From: Prochlorococcus sp. AG-418-M08
Lineage (GTDB): Bacteria; Cyanobacteriota; Cyanobacteriia; PCC-6307; Cyanobiaceae
NCBI GenBank assembly: GCA_003213955.1
Contig: QCMG01000006.1
Coordinates: 39,421 to 103,420, forward strand
Direction: 5' to 3'
DNA length: 64,000 bases
This document shows, piece after piece, positions 10,185 to 19,863 of the stretch (position 1 is the first letter of the stretch; each line of letters starts with the position of its first letter). A program made the position numbers and the translations under genes. The notes under the pieces were generated by a model. That model did no database searches. It had not been told where the DNA came from and saw only the letters and a list, made by a program, of their open reading frames with translations.

Positions 10185-10790
10185 ATGTCATCTCTAAGGC
10201 AATCTGAAATAAAAAGAAAAACGAATGAAACAGATATTTCTGTATTTATAAAATTAGATGGAAATGGAATTTCTGACATTGATACTGGGATACCATTCTT
10301 AGATCATATGCTTCACCAAATATCTAGCCATGGTTTATTCGATTTAAAAATAAAGGCAATTGGAGATACGCATATTGATGATCATCATACAAATGAGGAT
10401 GTAGGAATAGCATTAGGTAAAGCATTCTCAAAAGCCTTGGGAGAAAGAAAAGGTATAAGTAGATTTGGGCATTTTTTTGCTCCATTAGATGAAGCATTAG
10501 TTCAAGTCACTCTTGACTGTTCTGGTAGGCCACATTTATCTTATGATCTTCAATTAAAAGCTCCTAGAATAGGAAATTATGATACTGAACTAGTAAAAGA
10601 ATTTTTTATTGCCTTCGTAAATAACAGCGGTATTACTCTCCATATTAATCAAATACAAGGTAGTAATTCACATCATATAGTTGAGGCTTGCTTTAAAGCT
10701 TTTTCAAGAGCTATGAGAATGGCTACTGAAATAGATATAAGAAGATCTGATTCAATTCCAAGCAGTAAAGGAATGCTAGAAAATCAATAA
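10185..10790 (+). CDS. hisB: Imidazoleglycerol-phosphate dehydratase
   Basis: HisB dehydrates imidazole-glycerol phosphate to imidazole-acetol phosphate in histidine synthesis. The 201-residue protein is the monofunctional type, with the manganese-binding histidine clusters [13 protein letters not shown] and [16 protein letters not shown] and the opening [16 protein letters not shown]. There is no fused phosphatase domain, as expected in cyanobacteria. It follows fabI by 20 bases, an arrangement without an obvious functional link. Confidence 0.97.
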   Translation: MSSLRQSEIKRKTNETDISVFIKLDGNGISDIDTGIPFLDHMLHQISSHGLFDLKIKAIGDTHIDDHHTNEDVGIALGKAFSKALGERKGISRFGHFFAPLDEALVQVTLDCSGRPHLSYDLQLKAPRIGNYDTELVKEFFIAFVNNSGITLHINQIQGSNSHHIVEACFKAFSRAMRMATEIDIRRSDSIPSSKGMLENQ

Positions 10791-10823
10791 AATAGAAATT
10801 TTTTTGAATAAGCCACAATTCAG

Positions 10824-12350
10824 TTGATTTTTGGCGAAAATAAATTAAGTGATTGTTTTATTGTGACAAATTTACAAGATAAAAAAATTAATCAAATTGA
10901 AAGTTTTAATAAGGAAGATTGGTCTAGTGCATATAAAAATGTAGAAAAAGAACTGACAAATGAACCTCTAAAAATTAGCAAAGGTGAAAATATTAAAGAT
11001 CTAAATGGAACGTTATTAAGAAATGGACCTGGGATATTAGAGAGAGGAGGACAATGGGTGCATCATCCATTTGATGGGGATGGGATGATCACGTCTATAA
11101 ACTTCAAAAGTGGTCAGCCATTCTTGACTAATAGATTTGTAAAAACTAAAGGTTATTTAGAAGAAGAAAAAATAAATAAATTTATTTACAGAGGTGTTTT
11201 TGGGACTCAAAAAAATGGTGGTATTTTAAATAATGCCTTAGATCTAAAATTTAAGAATATCGCCAATACTCATGTCGTTAAATTAGGAGCTGAAATTCTT
11301 GCATTATGGGAAGCAGCTGGGCCACATGCGCTAAATCCTGATAGTCTTGAAACTATTGGTTTAACTACATTAAAAGGGGTACTCAAGCCAAATGAAGCAT
11401 TCAGTGCTCACCCTAAAATAGATCTAAACTCAAATGCATCTTCAGAACTCTTAGTCACTTTTGGAGTTCAAACCGGGCCAAAAAGTACCATTAGATTAAT
11501 GGAATTTAACAATGCTGGTGAAAATTCTGGTGATCTGCTAGTTGATAGAAAAGATACTTTTAATGGCTTTGCATTCCTTCATGATTTCGCAATTACAACA
11601 AATTGGGCAATATTCTTACAGAATGCTATTGATTTCAACCCTCTTCCATTTGTCATGGGCCAAAGGGGTGCAGCACAATGCTTAAAGTCTAATCCAAAGA
11701 AGAAAGCAAAGTTTTTTATCATCCCTCGAGAAAGTGGATTGTTTAGGGGCCAGCAGCCATTAATAATTGATGCTCCCGAAGGATTCGTTTTTCATCATGT
11801 AAATGCATATGAAAAAGATTCCAAAATAATATTAGATAGCATTTTTTATGATGATTTCCCCTCGGTTGGTCCTGACGAGAATTTCAGGGATATTGACTTT
11901 GATAAATATCCAGAAGGAAAATTAAAAAGATCTACTATTGATTTAAAGAAAAAAACTAGTGAACTTGAAATCATAAGTGAACAATGCTGTGAGTTTGCTA
12001 CTGTTAATCCAAAATTCTTGGGATTAAAAACATCCTACTCTTGGATGGCAAGTACATCGCAAAAACTAGGTAATGCACCACTTCAAGCCATAAAAAAAAT
12101 TAATTTACTCACAAAAGAAGAAATTTCTTGGTCTGCAGGACCTAGTGGATTTGTAAGTGAACCAATTATGGTTCCATCTGATAACTCTCTCAAAGAAGAT
12201 GAAGGATTTTTATTTGTACTTCTATGGAATGGCTTAAGAAGAGGAAGTGATTTAGTGATATTAGATGCAAAAGATTTGAAAGAATTGACTGTTTATGAAT
12301 TACCCATATCTATTCCACATGGCTTACATGGATCTTGGATTAACAATTAA
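10824..12350 (+). CDS. Carotenoid cleavage oxygenase family protein
   Basis: The 508-residue protein belongs to the RPE65/carotenoid-cleavage-dioxygenase family. The four iron-binding histidines expected of the beta-propeller can be placed in SAHPKID, LHDFAITTNW, FHHVNAYE and PHGLHGSW, so the enzyme looks intact. Substrate could be a carotenoid or apocarotenal; sequence alone does not say. The listed start is TTG. An in-frame GTG at 10863 would remove 13 residues and still precede the conserved LLRNGPG region. The stop abuts the convergent rdgB stop with no spacer. Confidence 0.88.
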   Translation: MIFGENKLSDCFIVTNLQDKKINQIESFNKEDWSSAYKNVEKELTNEPLKISKGENIKDLNGTLLRNGPGILERGGQWVHHPFDGDGMITSINFKSGQPFLTNRFVKTKGYLEEEKINKFIYRGVFGTQKNGGILNNALDLKFKNIANTHVVKLGAEILALWEAAGPHALNPDSLETIGLTTLKGVLKPNEAFSAHPKIDLNSNASSELLVTFGVQTGPKSTIRLMEFNNAGENSGDLLVDRKDTFNGFAFLHDFAITTNWAIFLQNAIDFNPLPFVMGQRGAAQCLKSNPKKKAKFFIIPRESGLFRGQQPLIIDAPEGFVFHHVNAYEKDSKIILDSIFYDDFPSVGPDENFRDIDFDKYPEGKLKRSTIDLKKKTSELEIISEQCCEFATVNPKFLGLKTSYSWMASTSQKLGNAPLQAIKKINLLTKEEISWSAGPSGFVSEPIMVPSDNSLKEDEGFLFVLLWNGLRRGSDLVILDAKDLKELTVYELPISIPHGLHGSWINN

Positions 12351-12926
12351 TCAAGCAAATATTTTTAACAACTGGGGAATAATTTTTTTAAGTGCTTGCC
12401 CACGATGGCTAAATAAATCTTTTAAGTCATTATTCATCTCAGCAAAAGTTAATTTACTTGATAATTCTTCAAAAATAGGATCATAGCCAAAGCCACTATT
12501 TCCTCTTGGTTTAAAAATAATATTCCCTAAACATTTAGCTTCTGATTCTAAAATAACATCCCCATTTGGAGAACAAACGCAAATATTTGCAATAAAAAAT
12601 GCACTTCTATTTTCTTTCCCATCTAGTTCAGTTAAAACTCTTTCTATTCTTTTTTTATCATTTTCTGCATATCTAGATGAATAAATACCAGGCTTACCAT
12701 CCAAGGCATCAATACATATCCCCGAGTCATCCGCAATAGCATAGTTACGCATTGACTTAGAAACTTCTCTAGCTTTTTTGATAGCATTCTCTCTAAATGT
12801 AATCCCATTTTCTTCAACTTCCATTGATTCTGGTTGAAGCAATAACTCGCAATTCACATCTAACAATAATTTTTTGTATTCTTCAATCTTGCCTTGATTT
12901 TTACTTGCTAAATATAACTTTTTCAT
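12351..12926 (-). CDS. rdgB: Non-canonical purine NTP pyrophosphatase (RdgB/HAM1)
   Basis: This 191-residue housecleaning enzyme hydrolyses dITP, XTP and similar nucleotides to monophosphates. Diagnostic motifs are ASKNQGKIEEYKKLL at the N-terminus, IADDSGICIDALDGKPGIYSSRYA, and GFGYDPIFEE towards the end. Its start overlaps the stop of the phosphohexomutase gene by four bases, so the two are translationally coupled. Tail-to-tail contact with the carotenoid oxygenase leaves no room for a separate terminator. Confidence 0.96.
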   Translation of the reverse strand: MKKLYLASKNQGKIEEYKKLLLDVNCELLLQPESMEVEENGITFRENAIKKAREVSKSMRNYAIADDSGICIDALDGKPGIYSSRYAENDKKRIERVLTELDGKENRSAFFIANICVCSPNGDVILESEAKCLGNIIFKPRGNSGFGYDPIFEELSSKLTFAEMNNDLKDLFSHRGQALKKIIPQLLKIFA

Positions 12927-14383
12927 TTTTTATTTTTCGCTATCTTTATAAATTTTTGGCTCCATTCCAAAACCTGATTTAAATTATTTTCTGATGTAGC
13001 TTCACAATATATTCTCAATAGAGGCTCGGTTCCTGAGAACCTAAATAATAGCCAAAAATTATTATCCATCCGCAACTTTAAACCGTCAATATTTGAGATC
13101 TCTTTAATCTTATGACCACATATTTCTGAAGGAATATTATCGTCAATATATTTTTTAAAAATATCTTTTTCTGAAATATTTGGAAATTGAATATCTATTC
13201 TTCGATAGAAACTTGGACCAAATATTTCTTGAATTTCATCTAAAGTTTCATAAAGATATTTTGAATTTTCTGCGATTCCATTTAATAAAATCATAGCTGC
13301 ATATAAAGCATCTCTCTCCGGCATAAAATCTCCGAAACCTACACCACCTGATTCCTCTCCTCCAATAAATATATTTTCCTTAATCATTTTTTTTGCAATA
13401 TATTTAAAGCCTACTGGTAATTCAATAACCTCTCTATTTTGCTTTTTCGCAATATTACTAATAATGTCTGAGCCACTAACAGTTTTAAGAACTGGATATA
13501 CATTTTTATTCTTTTCTCCCAAATAATTTATAAAAAATGGTAATAAAGATTGTGTACTGCAATATCTTCCTTTTTCATCAATTACAGCAATCCTATCTCC
13601 ATCACCATCAAAAATTATACCTAAAGTTTTAAAATCTTTTTTGGAATTTATTTTTAATATTTCAGTCAAATTATCTAGATATTTTAGGAGTGGCTCAGGC
13701 GGATTACCGCCAAAAGAAGGATCATAATTTGCTCTAATTTCAGTAAATATTTTTGAATCATATTGATCAAAAATCTGACTTATACAATTTGCTGCTGAAC
13801 CATGCATAGAATCAATAAAAATATGGATGTTCATCTTAGTTAAATTGCTAAAAATAAAATCCAAATCAAAAATAGATTTAATATTATCTAAATGAAACTT
13901 CTTGATATCAACTGTTTCACAAGAAACGTGTGATCTTTCAATTGAATTCCCAAGAATCAACCTTTTTTCAACTGCCTTTGTAAAAGATTCATCAACAGAA
14001 CACCCTTTAAAACTCTTAATCTTTAAACCAAGCCAATTATATGGATTATGACTTGCTGTTATAACCAAACAACCTAAAAACATAAATTTCTTAGCGTAAA
14101 AGCTACAAGAAGGTGTTGTCACATAACTATTAGCTAATACAGGTTCAAAGCCACATCCTTTAACAAAAGATGCGATTTCCTTAGCAAACTCATTTGCCAT
14201 GAATCGACGATCAAAACCTATAAGAATTTTTTTTGAATTAGTTTCCTTGAAATATTGATAATTTAATTCCTGACATGAAGCAACAACAACCCTAGAGAGA
14301 TTCGATAAATTAAAATCAAAACCAATAATTCCTCTCCAACCATCAGTCCCAAATTTTATTTTATCTAATTGATTTCCAGACAA
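12923..14383 (-). CDS. Phosphoglucomutase/phosphomannomutase family protein
   Basis: The 486-residue alpha-D-phosphohexomutase has the four family sites: the phosphoserine loop TASHNPYNWLGLKI, the metal loop FDGDGDR, the sugar-binding GGEESGG, and the phosphate loop RFSGTEPLLRIY. It probably interconverts hexose-1- and 6-phosphates (glucose or mannose). It is distinct from the glmM gene at 45.9 kb, which has the bacterial GlmM motif set. It is the promoter-proximal member of an operon with rdgB. Glucose versus mannose specificity is not decided. Confidence 0.9.
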   Translation of the reverse strand: MSGNQLDKIKFGTDGWRGIIGFDFNLSNLSRVVVASCQELNYQYFKETNSKKILIGFDRRFMANEFAKEIASFVKGCGFEPVLANSYVTTPSCSFYAKKFMFLGCLVITASHNPYNWLGLKIKSFKGCSVDESFTKAVEKRLILGNSIERSHVSCETVDIKKFHLDNIKSIFDLDFIFSNLTKMNIHIFIDSMHGSAANCISQIFDQYDSKIFTEIRANYDPSFGGNPPEPLLKYLDNLTEILKINSKKDFKTLGIIFDGDGDRIAVIDEKGRYCSTQSLLPFFINYLGEKNKNVYPVLKTVSGSDIISNIAKKQNREVIELPVGFKYIAKKMIKENIFIGGEESGGVGFGDFMPERDALYAAMILLNGIAENSKYLYETLDEIQEIFGPSFYRRIDIQFPNISEKDIFKKYIDDNIPSEICGHKIKEISNIDGLKLRMDNNFWLLFRFSGTEPLLRIYCEATSENNLNQVLEWSQKFIKIAKNKK

Positions 14384-14462
14384 AGTTAATTACTTCCTTG
14401 ATTTTAAATAATTATCTATATTAATTTATATACAGACAAATTTAAACTGCCTTTGAAAAAAT

Positions 14463-15881
14463 TTGAATAATCTTTATTTAAAAAGTTTTATAAGATGCAA
14501 AAGAAAAGCTTGGCTTGATTATAGAGGTAATAAGTCTTATGAAATTTGGTCGCCTCATCAATCTATAGAGATAGTTAATCGATACAAAAACTTTCATAAA
14601 CTTTGTGAAGGAGATTTATATACTGGCAAAAAAGCTTGTCAAAAAGGTACTAGTGGAGTAATCGGATTAAAAGTAAAATCTAAATTAATAAAAAATATAA
14701 ATGCAGAAATCCATCCTCAATTACTTAAAAAGGTTAGTGGCAAAAGCAAATGGGGGAAATATAAATATATACCTGTCGTATATAAGTTAGGCTATAGAAC
14801 AACCAAAGAACATTTATTCGATTTAGCTTTTTGTTCAATTTTGTTAGAACCATTCCAAGAATCAAAAATTGAAAAAGGAATTGTACTTTCAAATTATTCG
14901 AATCACATTAATATTGAAAAAATTGATTTAAATCATCGATTAAGAAAAAAAGTATCTAATCTCTATTTGGATTTAAACGAATATCTCAAAGGATCCATTC
15001 CAGAAATTACTAAAGAAAGAAAAAAATGTATGATCTGTTCATGGCAAAAGTTTTGCGATGCAGAAGCAAAAAGTAATGGATATCTTACTGAAATAGATGG
15101 TATAGGTTCTAAAACAGCCCTATTACTTCAGCAAAATGGTATCTCCAATATTAAAGAATTAGCTGCTGCTAAAAAAAACGTACTAGGAGATAAACTATTT
15201 CAATTCAAAGAGGAAAAGTTTGAAAAAGCCTCAAAGTTTATAAATCAATCGAAATCATATTTATCAGGCAAACCAATTAAACTTTACGAAAAAGAGAATT
15301 TGTTTAATTTATTATCCAAAAAAGATTCAGGATTTTTTATTTTTGATATTGAGTCAAATCCAGATGAGAAGCATGATTTTTTATATGGATTTTTAAAAAT
15401 AAACAATTTATTTGAAAATATTGAGGATGATTTTTATGATCCAATATTAAACCTCAATAAAAATGGTAAAAAATCGCAACAAGAAATATTTCAAAAACTT
15501 ACTTCAAAAGAAGAATGGCCAGTTTTGCATTACGGAGAGACTGAGAAAATAGTAATTTTAAATTTAGCAAGACAGATAAATCTTGATTCAAAACAAATTG
15601 AAATACTAAAGTCTAGATTTGTTGATTTACATCTAATGATAAGAAGATCATGGATTTTACCGATTAAAAACTATAGCTTAAAAACGGTTGCTGGTTGGAT
15701 GGGATTTAAATGGAAACAAAAAAATGTAAGTGGATCAAAAGCTTTATATTGGTGGATTCAATATAAAATTACTTCAAATGATATATTTTTAAAAAAAATA
15801 ATAATGTACAATCGAGATGATTGCTTGGCTACACTTCACATTGCAAAGTGGTTAATAAAAAACAACAAAAAAATTAATTAA
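14463..15881 (+). CDS. RecB-family/RNase H-like two-domain nuclease (TM0106 type)
   Basis: The 472-residue protein has three parts. An N-terminal RecB/Cas4-like region has cysteines at 12, 189, 192 and 198 in the spacing of a 4Fe-4S nuclease cluster. A helix-hairpin-helix-like stretch (LTEIDGIGSKTALLLQQNGI) follows. The C-terminal DnaQ/RNase-H-like domain has FDIESNPD and YNRDDCLATLHI. The acidic-x-Lys motif of the RecB site is not evident where it should be (PVVYKLG), so that site may be inactive. The start is TTG. It is divergent from the phosphohexomutase and overlaps ygfZ by four bases at the 3' end. DNA repair is a reasonable guess. Confidence 0.78.
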   Translation: MNNLYLKSFIRCKRKAWLDYRGNKSYEIWSPHQSIEIVNRYKNFHKLCEGDLYTGKKACQKGTSGVIGLKVKSKLIKNINAEIHPQLLKKVSGKSKWGKYKYIPVVYKLGYRTTKEHLFDLAFCSILLEPFQESKIEKGIVLSNYSNHINIEKIDLNHRLRKKVSNLYLDLNEYLKGSIPEITKERKKCMICSWQKFCDAEAKSNGYLTEIDGIGSKTALLLQQNGISNIKELAAAKKNVLGDKLFQFKEEKFEKASKFINQSKSYLSGKPIKLYEKENLFNLLSKKDSGFFIFDIESNPDEKHDFLYGFLKINNLFENIEDDFYDPILNLNKNGKKSQQEIFQKLTSKEEWPVLHYGETEKIVILNLARQINLDSKQIEILKSRFVDLHLMIRRSWILPIKNYSLKTVAGWMGFKWKQKNVSGSKALYWWIQYKITSNDIFLKKIIMYNRDDCLATLHIAKWLIKNNKKIN

Positions 15882-16726
15882 AGAAATGTTGACCCTATAG
15901 ATTTTTCAATTGAGATTTGACAATAATTATCAGTAAAAAAAGTATTTTTTGTATCTAAATATTTCCTCTTAATCATTGCTAAGCCTGTAATTGTTTGAGA
16001 GCTTAATTTATAAATACTGGTAATATAACCAACAGATTTTTCTTTCTTTTCATTATTATAAATGTTTTTATTATCGGACTTTAAATTAAATTTCGAATCT
16101 TTAGCAGTCCAAACTCTGATCTCTTGTTTTAGAGAAGAAACATTCCTGATTTTTGACATTGTTTCTTGACCCAAATAACACCCTTTATTGAAATCTATAA
16201 GATCCGCTAAACCTAATTCTAGTGGATTATTTTTCCCATTTATTTCTTTATTTAAAGAGGGTATAGCCTGATTAATCTTCCATTGTTGCAAATAATCAGT
16301 ACTCACATTATTGAGATTACTCCTATAAAGTTGATATTCTTTATCTTCATTTTTAAAAAAAATTGGCTTATTGACTCTCCATGAATTCTTATCATCAACT
16401 TCCTGAATTCTGTTAATTAAAAAGGTCTCACACAATAAAACATCATCAGATGGGAAAATAATATCATTAAAGTATTTTCTGATTTCACTAGTATTTCCTG
16501 CAAGGACAATTACTTCTAATTGATCTTCTAAGAGATTAATCTCTAATATTGACTTTAAAACTCCGTTTGGGGATAACCAACAAGTTTTTAAGACCTCATT
16601 TTTTAGATCATTAATATTTCCTGTTGTAATGCCGTTTAAGAATCTCTTACTATCTTTCCCTTGGATAGCAAAGCAATCAAATTTCTCAAGCCAAAAAATT
16701 TTTTTATTTTCACTGATTTTTGACAT
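15878..16726 (-). CDS. ygfZ: Folate-binding YgfZ/GcvT-like protein
   Basis: The 282-residue protein carries the YgfZ signature KGCYLGQETM near residue 180, including the conserved cysteine. YgfZ is a tetrahydrofolate-binding homologue of the glycine-cleavage T protein and supports iron-sulfur enzyme assembly or repair. The N-terminal GKDSKRFLNGITTGNI fits the family. It lies three bases downstream of pyrE and is probably co-transcribed with it. Length is typical for a cyanobacterial member. Confidence 0.9.
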   Translation of the reverse strand: MSKISENKKIFWLEKFDCFAIQGKDSKRFLNGITTGNINDLKNEVLKTCWLSPNGVLKSILEINLLEDQLEVIVLAGNTSEIRKYFNDIIFPSDDVLLCETFLINRIQEVDDKNSWRVNKPIFFKNEDKEYQLYRSNLNNVSTDYLQQWKINQAIPSLNKEINGKNNPLELGLADLIDFNKGCYLGQETMSKIRNVSSLKQEIRVWTAKDSKFNLKSDNKNIYNNEKKEKSVGYITSIYKLSSQTITGLAMIKRKYLDTKNTFFTDNYCQISIEKSIGSTFL

Positions 16727-16729
16727 TAT

Positions 16730-17290
16730 TTAGATGAAGTCTTTTATAGAAAACAAACTTTTTAATTGTATATTTTGTTCTTTTAAAGCTTCATATCCTC
16801 CCTCTTTTCTGTCAACAATAGACAAAACTTCATTAACCAAAAAATTATTTTCTCTTAACTTATTAATTGCCTTAATAGCTGATCCAGCAGTAGTAACAAC
16901 GTCTTCTAAAACAGTTACTAAAGTTCCTTCATTTAAAGTTGGTCCTTCTAAACCAGCCTTTGTTCCATATTTCTTTGTTTCTTTTCTAATAATTAAAGCA
17001 TCTAGTAATAATCCTTTAGATGCAGCCGTTACGATTACGCCACTTACCAATGGGTCAGCTCCTAAAGTCAAACCAGCAACAGCTTTCGAACTTGGGTTCA
17101 TTAAATCTAAAAACAAATTACTAATTAATTGCAAACCTGTGCCGTTAAGTGTTACCGGCTTACAATTAAAATAGTGGGCACTTTTTTTACCAGATGCCAA
17201 AGTAAAATTTCCTTTTTTATAAGATTTTTGCATTAAAAGTTTTAATAAATTTTCCTTATTTAAGTCAATTTTTTGAGAAAAATTATCCAT
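16730..17290 (-). CDS. pyrE: Orotate phosphoribosyltransferase
   Basis: PyrE makes orotidine monophosphate from orotate and PRPP in pyrimidine synthesis. The 186-residue protein has the PRPP-binding motif [18 protein letters not shown], the upstream [15 protein letters not shown] and [10 protein letters not shown] segments, and a flexible-loop region [16 protein letters not shown]. It is first in a two-gene transcription unit with ygfZ. The companion pyrB is in the same window at 54.9 kb, unlinked. Confidence 0.96.
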   Translation of the reverse strand: MDNFSQKIDLNKENLLKLLMQKSYKKGNFTLASGKKSAHYFNCKPVTLNGTGLQLISNLFLDLMNPSSKAVAGLTLGADPLVSGVIVTAASKGLLLDALIIRKETKKYGTKAGLEGPTLNEGTLVTVLEDVVTTAGSAIKAINKLRENNFLVNEVLSIVDRKEGGYEALKEQNIQLKSLFSIKDFI

Positions 17291-17367
17291 TAATAGAAGA
17301 TCAACTTATATTTCAAGATTAGGAGAAAAAAAAGAAATCTCACAAAAACTTACTAAGTTGGTGCTTT

Positions 17368-17397
17368 TTGAAATATTATTTTTATATTGTATATAAT
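17368..17397 (+). promoter_or_regulatory. Sigma-70-type promoter for tRNA-Met
   Basis: TTGAAA at 17368-17373 and a consensus TATAAT at 17392-17397 are separated by 18 bases. This puts transcription start a few bases after 17400, about 25 bases ahead of the tRNA. Confidence 0.6.
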
Positions 17398-17428
17398 TCA
17401 CTTTAATTAATTTTTTCTTTAAGAGTCT

Positions 17429-17501
17429 GGGGGTGTAGCAATCTGGTGAATGCACCAAACTCATAATTTGGCTAAGGCGAGTTCGATCCTCGCCACCCCC
17501 A
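17429..17501 (+). tRNA. tRNA-Met (anticodon CAT)
   Basis: A full cloverleaf is visible: seven-pair acceptor stem (17429-17435 with 17494-17500), D arm, a five-pair anticodon stem closing a CTCATAA loop with CAT at 17462-17464, and a T arm with TTCGATC. The discriminator is A at 17501 and CCA is not encoded. The anticodon stem lacks the three G-C pairs of an initiator and the acceptor end is fully paired, so this is an elongator tRNA. An Ile(CAU) tRNA with lysidine at position 34 is the alternative. Only 18 bases separate it from the next start codon. Confidence 0.93.
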
Positions 17502-17519
17502 TCACTAATTTGTTAACGA

Positions 17520-18788
17520 ATGAAAATAACTTTACTATTTTTACTTTTGATATTTCCAGCTTTTTTCGCTGCAAGTGAACTCTCATTTTTATTAATAAGG
17601 CCAAGTAAAGTCCTAAGACTGATTGAAGAAAAAAGAGAAGGAGCATTGTCAATTTTAAAAATTCAAAAAAGATTCAGATCATCTCTTATAGCTTCTCAAT
17701 TTGGGGTGACAATTTCACTTATAGCAATTGGTTGGTTGAGTAAAGGTTTGGCTAATGATTATTGGAGAGAAAATATTTTTCCAAATCGAATTTATGATCT
17801 TATCTTTTTTTTATTATTAGTACTTATTGTCACCCTGATTTCAGGTCTTATTCCTAAGGCACTAGTAATTAATAATCCAGAATCTGCTGCTTTAAGATTA
17901 ACTACAATTTTTGACGCAGTTCGCAAAGGAATGCAGCCTATTATTTCTTTAATAGAATTTTTTGCAAGTGCTTGTTTAGGGTTATTTAATCTAAACAACA
18001 AATGGGATTCATTAAATTCAGGATTATCTGCGGGTGAATTAGAAACGTTGATAGAGACAGATAATGTAACTGGATTAAAACCTGACGAAAAAAATATCCT
18101 TGAAGGTGTTTTTGCCTTAAAAGATACTCAAGTCAAAGAAGTAATGATTCCAAGATCTGAAATGGTAACTTTGCCAAAAAATATTACCTTTTCTGAACTT
18201 ATGAAACAAGTTTATAAAACACGACATGCTCGTTTTTTTGTGATAGGAGAGTCACTAGATGATGTTTTAGGGGTTTTAGATTTACGTTATTTAGCGAAGC
18301 CGATATCTAAAAGTGCGATGGAAGCGAATACATTATTAGAACCTTTTCTCTTACCTGTCACAAAAGTTTTAGAGACATGCTCATTAGCAGAGATATTACC
18401 TCTTGTAAGAGACTACAATCCATTTTTACTTGTAGTTGATGAACATGGTGGTACAGAAGGACTAATAACAGCAGCTGATCTTACTGGAGAAATTGTTGGA
18501 GAAGAAATGCTAAACAGCAGAATATATTCTGATATGAAAATGTTGGATAATTTCTCTAAGAAGTGGTCGATTGCTGGTAAAGCTGAAATCATAGAAATAA
18601 ACAAAAAGTTGGGATGTTTAATTCCAGAAGGAGCTGACTATCATACACTCGCAGGATTTCTTCTTGAAAAATTTCAAATGGTACCTAAGATTGGTGATAG
18701 TTTAGATTTTAAAAATATTAAATTTGAAATTATTTCAATGTCTGGTCCCAAAATTGATCGTGTAAAAATAATTTTGCCAAAAAGTTAA
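17520..18788 (+). CDS. CorC/HlyC-type membrane protein (DUF21 plus CBS domains)
   Basis: The 422-residue protein has an N-terminal DUF21 membrane region with about three to four helices, a pair of CBS domains (EVMIPRSEMVTL through FLLVVDEHGGTEGLITAADLTGEI), and a C-terminal CorC/HlyC domain (GKAEIIEINKKLG, DYHTLAGFLL). Relatives act in magnesium or other divalent-cation efflux; the older hemolysin label is a misnomer. No terminator lies between it and the tRNA-Met gene, so it may use the tRNA promoter. Ion specificity is unknown. Confidence 0.88.
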   Translation: MKITLLFLLLIFPAFFAASELSFLLIRPSKVLRLIEEKREGALSILKIQKRFRSSLIASQFGVTISLIAIGWLSKGLANDYWRENIFPNRIYDLIFFLLLVLIVTLISGLIPKALVINNPESAALRLTTIFDAVRKGMQPIISLIEFFASACLGLFNLNNKWDSLNSGLSAGELETLIETDNVTGLKPDEKNILEGVFALKDTQVKEVMIPRSEMVTLPKNITFSELMKQVYKTRHARFFVIGESLDDVLGVLDLRYLAKPISKSAMEANTLLEPFLLPVTKVLETCSLAEILPLVRDYNPFLLVVDEHGGTEGLITAADLTGEIVGEEMLNSRIYSDMKMLDNFSKKWSIAGKAEIIEINKKLGCLIPEGADYHTLAGFLLEKFQMVPKIGDSLDFKNIKFEIISMSGPKIDRVKIILPKS

Positions 18789-18829
18789 AATTGACACCTT
18801 ATGAAGGATAATATCTTAATATACATCGA

Positions 18830-19843
18830 ATGTTAGATATGAAACCAACCTCATCCTCAGTAAAGGTTGGAGTCATTGGAATAGGAAATATGGGATGGCA
18901 TCATGCAAGAGTGCTTAGTTTACTAAAAGATGCAGATTTAGTTGGAGTTGCCGATCCAAACGAGAACAGAGGTAAACTAGCAATAGAACAATTTCAATGT
19001 GAATGGTTTAAAGACTATAAAGATCTAATTCCTAAAGTCGATGCAATTTGCATAGCTGTCCCTACACTTCTTCATCACAAAGTTGGTCTAGATTGTCTTA
19101 GAGCCGGTGTTAATGTTCTCATTGAAAAACCCATCGCAGCTAATGAATTAGAGGCAAAAGCTTTAATAAATGCTTCTAAAATTAGTAATTGTCTTTTACA
19201 AGTTGGGCATATTGAAAGATTTAATCCTGCTTTTAGAGAGTTAAATAAAATAGTTCAAAATGAAGAAATTGTTGTTTTAGAATCAAGAAGGCATAGCCCT
19301 CACGCGGACAGAGCAAACGATGTATCGGTAGTAATGGATTTAATGATTCATGATATCGATCTAGTTCTTGAATTAGTTAATTCAAAAATACAGAAACTAG
19401 CCGCCGTTGGAGGGAGAAATAGCGAAGGCTTAATAGATTATGTAAATGCTACTTTGGTTTTCAATAATAATATTATTGCAAGCTTGACTGCTAGCAAAAT
19501 GAGTCATAAAAAAATAAGAAGCTTAAGTGCCCATTGCCAAAAGGGTCTTGTCGAGACAGACTTCTTAAATCATTCTCTACAAATCCACAGAAAAGCCCAT
19601 GAATCTTATACAGCTGAACATGGAGAGTTAGTCTACAGAAATGATGGATATGTTGAAGAAGTTAGCACAACTTCTATTGAACCTTTATACGCGGAATTAG
19701 AACATTTTCTTAAATGCGTACAAGGTAAAGAATCACCAGAGGTAGATGGCGAACAAGCTTCAAGGGCATTAAAAATCGCAGATTTTATTGAATGCGCAGT
19801 AGAAAACTCTGGTGATGCGATATCACTTGAAATACCTATTTAA
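18830..19843 (+). CDS. Gfo/Idh/MocA-family NAD(P)-dependent oxidoreductase
   Basis: The 337-residue protein has the Rossmann motif VGVIGIGNMGWHHARVL near the N-terminus (about 12-28), the family EKPIA catalytic-lysine segment near residue 99, and QVGHIERFNPAF. These features resemble sugar-nucleotide dehydrogenases in the family, but the substrate cannot be assigned. The start at 18830 is ATG; a second ATG three codons later is equally usable. A hairpin overlapping the stop codon probably ends the transcript. Confidence 0.85.
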   Translation: MLDMKPTSSSVKVGVIGIGNMGWHHARVLSLLKDADLVGVADPNENRGKLAIEQFQCEWFKDYKDLIPKVDAICIAVPTLLHHKVGLDCLRAGVNVLIEKPIAANELEAKALINASKISNCLLQVGHIERFNPAFRELNKIVQNEEIVVLESRRHSPHADRANDVSVVMDLMIHDIDLVLELVNSKIQKLAAVGGRNSEGLIDYVNATLVFNNNIIASLTASKMSHKKIRSLSAHCQKGLVETDFLNHSLQIHRKAHESYTAEHGELVYRNDGYVEEVSTTSIEPLYAELEHFLKCVQGKESPEVDGEQASRALKIADFIECAVENSGDAISLEIPI

Positions 19844-19863
19844 TATTTAAATAGTATTTTTTT
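19836..19863 (+). terminator. Rho-independent terminator after the Gfo/Idh gene
   Basis: CTATTTAA (19836-19843) and TTAAATAG (19847-19854) form a perfect eight-pair stem with a three-base loop, followed by TTTTTTT at 19857-19863. The 5' arm includes the stop codon of the oxidoreductase gene. The stem is almost all A-T, so strength is uncertain. Confidence 0.5.
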
